NCBI GenBank assembly: GCA_913061345.1
Contig: CAJXTZ010000081.1
Coordinates: 1 to 7,383, forward strand
DNA: 7,383 nucleotides
Direction: 5' to 3'
DNA from: an uncultured Erythrobacter sp.
Lineage (GTDB): Bacteria; Pseudomonadota; Alphaproteobacteria; Sphingomonadales; Sphingomonadaceae
Every line of letters starts with the position of its first letter. Within the stretch, counting starts at the first letter, position 1. A program made the translations under genes and the position numbers. This document shows positions 5,065-7,383 of the stretch, one piece after another. Below the pieces are notes generated by a model. It saw only the letters and a list, made by a program, of their open reading frames with translations. It was not told the origin of the DNA and made no database searches.

Positions 5065-6180
5065 TCACAACCCGGCTGCCTTCGTCAGGTTCACCCGGAA
5101 CCTGTCTCGGCGACGCTGATAGCGGCGAGTCATCTCGGCCGAAGCGTGCCCCAGCTGCTTCTGGACATAGCGCTCGTCGACTTCGGCGGAGCTGGCGAGA
5201 CCGGCGCGTAGGCTGTGGCCAGAGAACATAGCGAGGCGGTCTTTCTCAGGCAGGTCCGACCGGATGCCCGCGTCCAGGACCGTGCGCTTGATCAGCCGCG
5301 CAACGTGTTTGTCGTTGAGCCGCTTGTCAGAGGCGCGTTTGCCATCCCGCGAGGTGCCGACAAAGACAGGGCCGAAGTCGATCCTGGCGAAGTGCAGCCA
5401 TTGCTCGAGTGCATGGACAGGGCAGGTCTGGTCCTTGGAGCCGCGGCCGATCTCAACCTCGCGCCAGCCGGTCTTTGCGTTCAGGGTCAGTACGACGCCC
5501 TTGTCGAAGATCTCGATCCAGCCGCCCGAGTCCGGCGTGTCGTCCTTGTGAACGTCGAGGCTGACAATTTCCGACCGACGCAGACCGCCCGCGTAGCCAA
5601 TCAGCAGGATCGCCCGATCCCGCAAGCCGCGCAGGTCGTAGGGCAGGGCGGCGATCATCGCCAGAATATCCTCGGCCAGAATCGCTTCCTTCTGCACCGG
5701 CGGGCGCGCGTGCTTGCGTTTGATCCCAGCCAACACCGTCGCGATGTGGCGGTTCTTACGATCGAGGGTGAATCCGCGTTGCGCATAGTTCCAGGCGAGG
5801 CCGGAGAGGCGGCGATCGATCGTGCTGACCGACAGGGGGCGGGACGCCCACTGCGAAGGGGAGGGGCCTGACCCGGAGGCGAGATCGGCGAGGTAAAGGC
5901 CGATCATCTCGGATGAGGGGGGCAGGGGCTCCACTCCCTTCATCCGGCACCAGCGCGCAAAATGCGCCCAATCCTTGGCATAGGCCTTCAGCGTGTTGTC
6001 GGACGCTGCAGCGCGGGCATAGTCGCGGGCGGTGTCGACCAGGCGATCAAGGCTGCCGGAGCCCGCGACATGGGAGGGCAGGGCGATCCCATCGCTTTTT
6101 TCTTGATTTCTCGCGTCGCCCTGAGCATTATGACTTGCATCAGAGTTTGATGATGTCGATTTCTCGTCCTCTGCGGCCAT
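5065..6180 (-). CDS. Tyrosine recombinase / site-specific integrase
   Basis: This 371-residue protein of the phage integrase/Xer class breaks and rejoins DNA through a tyrosine intermediate. After a polar, probably disordered N-terminus (1-35), a SAM-like core-binding domain spans about 45-160 (NTLKAYAKDWAHFARWCR at 62-79). The catalytic domain follows from about 168 to the C-terminus. The full catalytic set is visible: Arg201 in GGLRRSEI, a candidate beta-hairpin Lys236, His322 and Arg325 in GHSLRAGLA, His345 in LGHASAEM and nucleophile Tyr354 in RRYQRR. It is therefore probably active. The start at 6180 has only a weak GGAA upstream. A palindromic site lies 50 bp upstream of the start. It could be a multimer-resolution or element-integration enzyme; the context favours a resident backbone gene. 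Confidence 0.9.
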   Translation of the reverse strand: MAAEDEKSTSSNSDASHNAQGDARNQEKSDGIALPSHVAGSGSLDRLVDTARDYARAAASDNTLKAYAKDWAHFARWCRMKGVEPLPPSSEMIGLYLADLASGSGPSPSQWASRPLSVSTIDRRLSGLAWNYAQRGFTLDRKNRHIATVLAGIKRKHARPPVQKEAILAEDILAMIAALPYDLRGLRDRAILLIGYAGGLRRSEIVSLDVHKDDTPDSGGWIEIFDKGVVLTLNAKTGWREVEIGRGSKDQTCPVHALEQWLHFARIDFGPVFVGTSRDGKRASDKRLNDKHVARLIKRTVLDAGIRSDLPEKDRLAMFSGHSLRAGLASSAEVDERYVQKQLGHASAEMTRRYQRRRDRFRVNLTKAAGL

Positions 6181-6230
6181 TTTCCAGTGAATCCAGCGAT
6201 GAAATTAAACTGATTTTCAGCGTATCTTTT

Positions 6231-6261
6231 TATGTCCGATAATGTAAACTTATTGGACATA
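6231..6261. other. 12-7-12 palindrome resembling a dif/Xer recombination core
   Basis: TATGTCCGATAA (6231-6242) and TTATTGGACATA (6250-6261) are inverted copies with a single mismatch, around the 7-bp centre TGTAAAC. Two 11-13 bp arms around a 6-8 bp centre is the layout of tyrosine-recombinase core sites. The inner part ATAA-TGTAAAC-TTAT closely resembles E. coli dif, ATAA-TGTATA-TTAT. It sits 50 bp from the start of a tyrosine recombinase gene. An alternative role is an operator for the divergent genes, and both may hold. Function is inferred from symmetry and position. Confidence 0.6.
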
Positions 6262-6269
6262 GTATAGCA
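6261..6269 (-). promoter_or_regulatory. Possible extended -10 promoter of the recombinase gene
   Basis: Read on the minus strand, TGC-TATACT (6269-6261) is an extended -10 element, with a 5-of-6 match to TATAAT. There is no good -35. Transcription would start near 6254, inside the 12-7-12 palindrome, so a protein bound there could repress the recombinase. Confidence 0.3.
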
Positions 6270-6280
6270 CTACAAGCTCA

Positions 6281-6315
6281 GGCGCTTTATTTGTAATTAT
6301 CTGGCAGAAAGCGCC
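6281..6315. repeat. Inverted repeat upstream of the DUF1403 gene
   Basis: GGCGCTTT (6281-6288) and AAAGCGCC (6308-6315) are perfect inverted copies around a 19-base AT-rich middle. It ends 21 bp before the DUF1403 start. It could be an operator spanning a promoter in the AT-rich middle, or a leader hairpin. No T tract follows, so it is not an intrinsic terminator. Confidence 0.4.
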
Positions 6316-6336
6316 GCGACAATGTAGGCTCCAAGC

Positions 6337-7221
6337 ATGACATTTGCCCGATCGGATCACATCAGCGCCCTCGACACGCTACCCCGGATGCCCGCCTGGG
6401 TCACCTCTGCACGCGCCGAAACCCTTGAAGATGTGGCGTTTTTGTCGGGCGCCGCGCTGAACCATCTGCATCTTGTGCTGGGACATGCTGAGGTGCCCCA
6501 AGCCTTGTTGCGGGAGCGGCTGGCGCTGCGGGCGGCCGAGGCTTGCGTGGCGTTTTCCGATCGTCCGGAGCGGGCGGGGGAACTACGCGATGCGGTACAT
6601 TTGTTGCGCCCCGGCGATCTTCCCGGACCGGCGGGCGAACCCTACCTTGCCTGGCGACGTGCGGCGGAGCGGCAGGTGTCGATCAAGACTTTGGGTCGCG
6701 CCTTGTCGGCTTTCGAACCGGACCGGATCGCGACGTGGCTCGATGCGGGGGAGGGGGCGCCGGTCAAACGAGCAGCACTGGTGCTGGATGCTGTTCTGAC
6801 GGAGACACCGCGTGCCGAAGTGCCGGCGCTGATCCTCGCGGATGCGGCTCTCGCCCAAGCACTCGGTTGGGATCATGTCGTGCCGCTACTGGCCGCGGGC
6901 CTGAAGCGCGCCGACCTGCGCAAGCATGGGGACGACTTGCGCCTGGCCAGTCATCGGGCACTCATCTCTTCGGCGGTCGAGGCCGTGCGTCTCGCCGCAG
7001 ACCTTGCGCGTCGGGCGGCGCATTTGAGAATGGTCGCACCGAAGCTGAGGGCCAAGGGTGCCGGGGCGGCGGTCGAGATCTTCCTGACCTGTGATGCGGT
7101 CGCGCCATCAGCGCTGCCCTTGCCGGACCGCGCCGCGCGGCGGCTCTGCGATCGGCTGGTCGACCTCGGCGCGGTGCGCGAGCTGACCGGGCGCGACGCC
7201 TTCCGGCTCTACGGGGTGTGA
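6337..7221 (+). CDS. DUF1403 family protein
   Basis: This 294-residue protein of unknown function is recognised by its general pattern. The N-terminus has a Trp-containing segment followed by FLSGAALNHLHLVLG (34-48), the middle is Ala/Leu/Arg-rich and helical, and the C-terminus is winged-helix-like with a PDRAARRLCDRLVDLGAVREL segment ending in FRLYGV. DUF1403 proteins are found mostly in alphaproteobacteria, often on plasmids beside an scpB-like gene, as here. The next gene starts 2 bp after the stop, so the two form an operon. The segment is clearly richer in G+C than repABC and parDE, suggesting a separate origin. No signal peptide or membrane segment is evident. The start at 6337 has only a weak AGG upstream. 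Confidence 0.8.
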   Translation: MTFARSDHISALDTLPRMPAWVTSARAETLEDVAFLSGAALNHLHLVLGHAEVPQALLRERLALRAAEACVAFSDRPERAGELRDAVHLLRPGDLPGPAGEPYLAWRRAAERQVSIKTLGRALSAFEPDRIATWLDAGEGAPVKRAALVLDAVLTETPRAEVPALILADAALAQALGWDHVVPLLAAGLKRADLRKHGDDLRLASHRALISSAVEAVRLAADLARRAAHLRMVAPKLRAKGAGAAVEIFLTCDAVAPSALPLPDRAARRLCDRLVDLGAVRELTGRDAFRLYGV

Positions 7222-7223
7222 GC

Positions 7224-7383
7224 ATGGCGAAGGATCGCTCGGAACCTGACCTGGACCGCGAGTTGGCCGACTTGCCGCCAGAATTGCGCTGGCGGGAATG
7301 GATGCGCCGGATCGAGGCGGTGCTCTTTGCCTCTGCCTCGCCGGTGCCGCGCGACGACCTGGCCCGCGTGGTGGGGCAGGGGG
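7224..7383 (+). CDS. scpB: ScpB-like condensin subunit, 5' end only
   Basis: An open frame from ATG 7224 runs off the window end after 53 residues. After a charged leader it reads WREWMRRIEAVLFASASPVPRDDLARVVG (23-51), which matches the opening of ScpB proteins (the pattern EA-LF-S--PV---L----G, first winged helix). ScpB partners ScpA and SMC in the bacterial condensin that compacts and segregates DNA. A G-rich GGGGTG at 7213-7218 provides the ribosome binding site inside the end of DUF1403, so translation is probably coupled. A plasmid-borne copy is unusual because the complex is normally chromosomal. Whether an ScpA partner lies downstream cannot be seen. Confidence 0.8.
   Translation, partial: MAKDRSEPDLDRELADLPPELRWREWMRRIEAVLFASASPVPRDDLARVVGQG

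Noticed and set aside
5086..5104. Perfect 7-bp hairpin CAGGTTC-acccg-GAACCTG near the convergent gene ends, considered as a terminator
   Set aside because: It lies inside the recombinase coding sequence and has no T tract on either side, so terminator function is not supported.
5215..5871. 218-codon open frame on the plus strand opposite the recombinase gene
   Set aside because: It is the antisense shadow of a well-supported GC-rich gene with intact catalytic motifs. It has no recognisable domain and no ribosome binding site worth noting.
6543..7094. 183-codon alternative frame inside DUF1403
   Set aside because: It is rich in Gly, Arg, Ala and Cys with no domain, typical of an out-of-frame reading of GC-rich coding DNA.
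1..7383. CRISPR arrays, tRNA or rRNA genes, insertion sequence ends
   Set aside because: No regularly spaced repeat-spacer units, no cloverleaf or rRNA signature and no transposase with terminal repeats were seen in reading both strands.

Overview
The window reads as part of a plasmid or chromid backbone from an alphaproteobacterium. Rhodobacterales is the most likely group, and other repABC hosts such as Rhizobiales are possible. The diagnosis rests on a complete repABC operon in the canonical order: a ParA-like ATPase, a ParB-like protein, then the initiator, with a counter-transcribed RNA encoded between repB and repC. DUF736, DUF1403 and ScpB-type neighbours fit the same kind of replicon. 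The host genus cannot be fixed from the sequence alone.

Layout. Positions 1-168 hold the 3' end of a DUF736-like gene, closed by a strong hairpin at 174-203. A gene-free leader follows to about 661; it carries one copy of a 16-bp repeat and short palindromes. repA (662-1873), repB (1977-2972) and repC (3133-4413) lie head to tail. Two more exact copies of the 16-bp repeat sit between repA and repB. The repB-repC gap carries a minus-strand antisense RNA with a clear promoter and terminator, a long-range inverted repeat, and a hairpin covering the repC ribosome binding site. The middle of repC is AT-rich and is the expected place for the origin. Downstream of repC is a parDE toxin-antitoxin operon (4469-5058) with a promoter overlapping a palindromic operator.

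A minus-strand tyrosine recombinase (5065-6180) converges on parE. The 156-bp gap upstream of the recombinase holds a 12-7-12 palindrome that closely resembles an Xer/dif-type recombination core, and a second inverted repeat. Divergent from the recombinase, a GC-richer pair begins: DUF1403 (6337-7221), then the start of an scpB-like condensin subunit gene (7224 to the window end).

Taken together, almost everything here serves copy-number control and faithful inheritance. RepC and the antisense RNA set initiation, RepA, RepB and the repeats partition copies, and ParDE penalises loss. The recombinase with its adjacent core-like site may resolve multimers, and the ScpB-like protein may assist DNA compaction or segregation. 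The last two roles are inferences. The least described parts are the recombinase/palindrome pair and the DUF1403-scpB pair.
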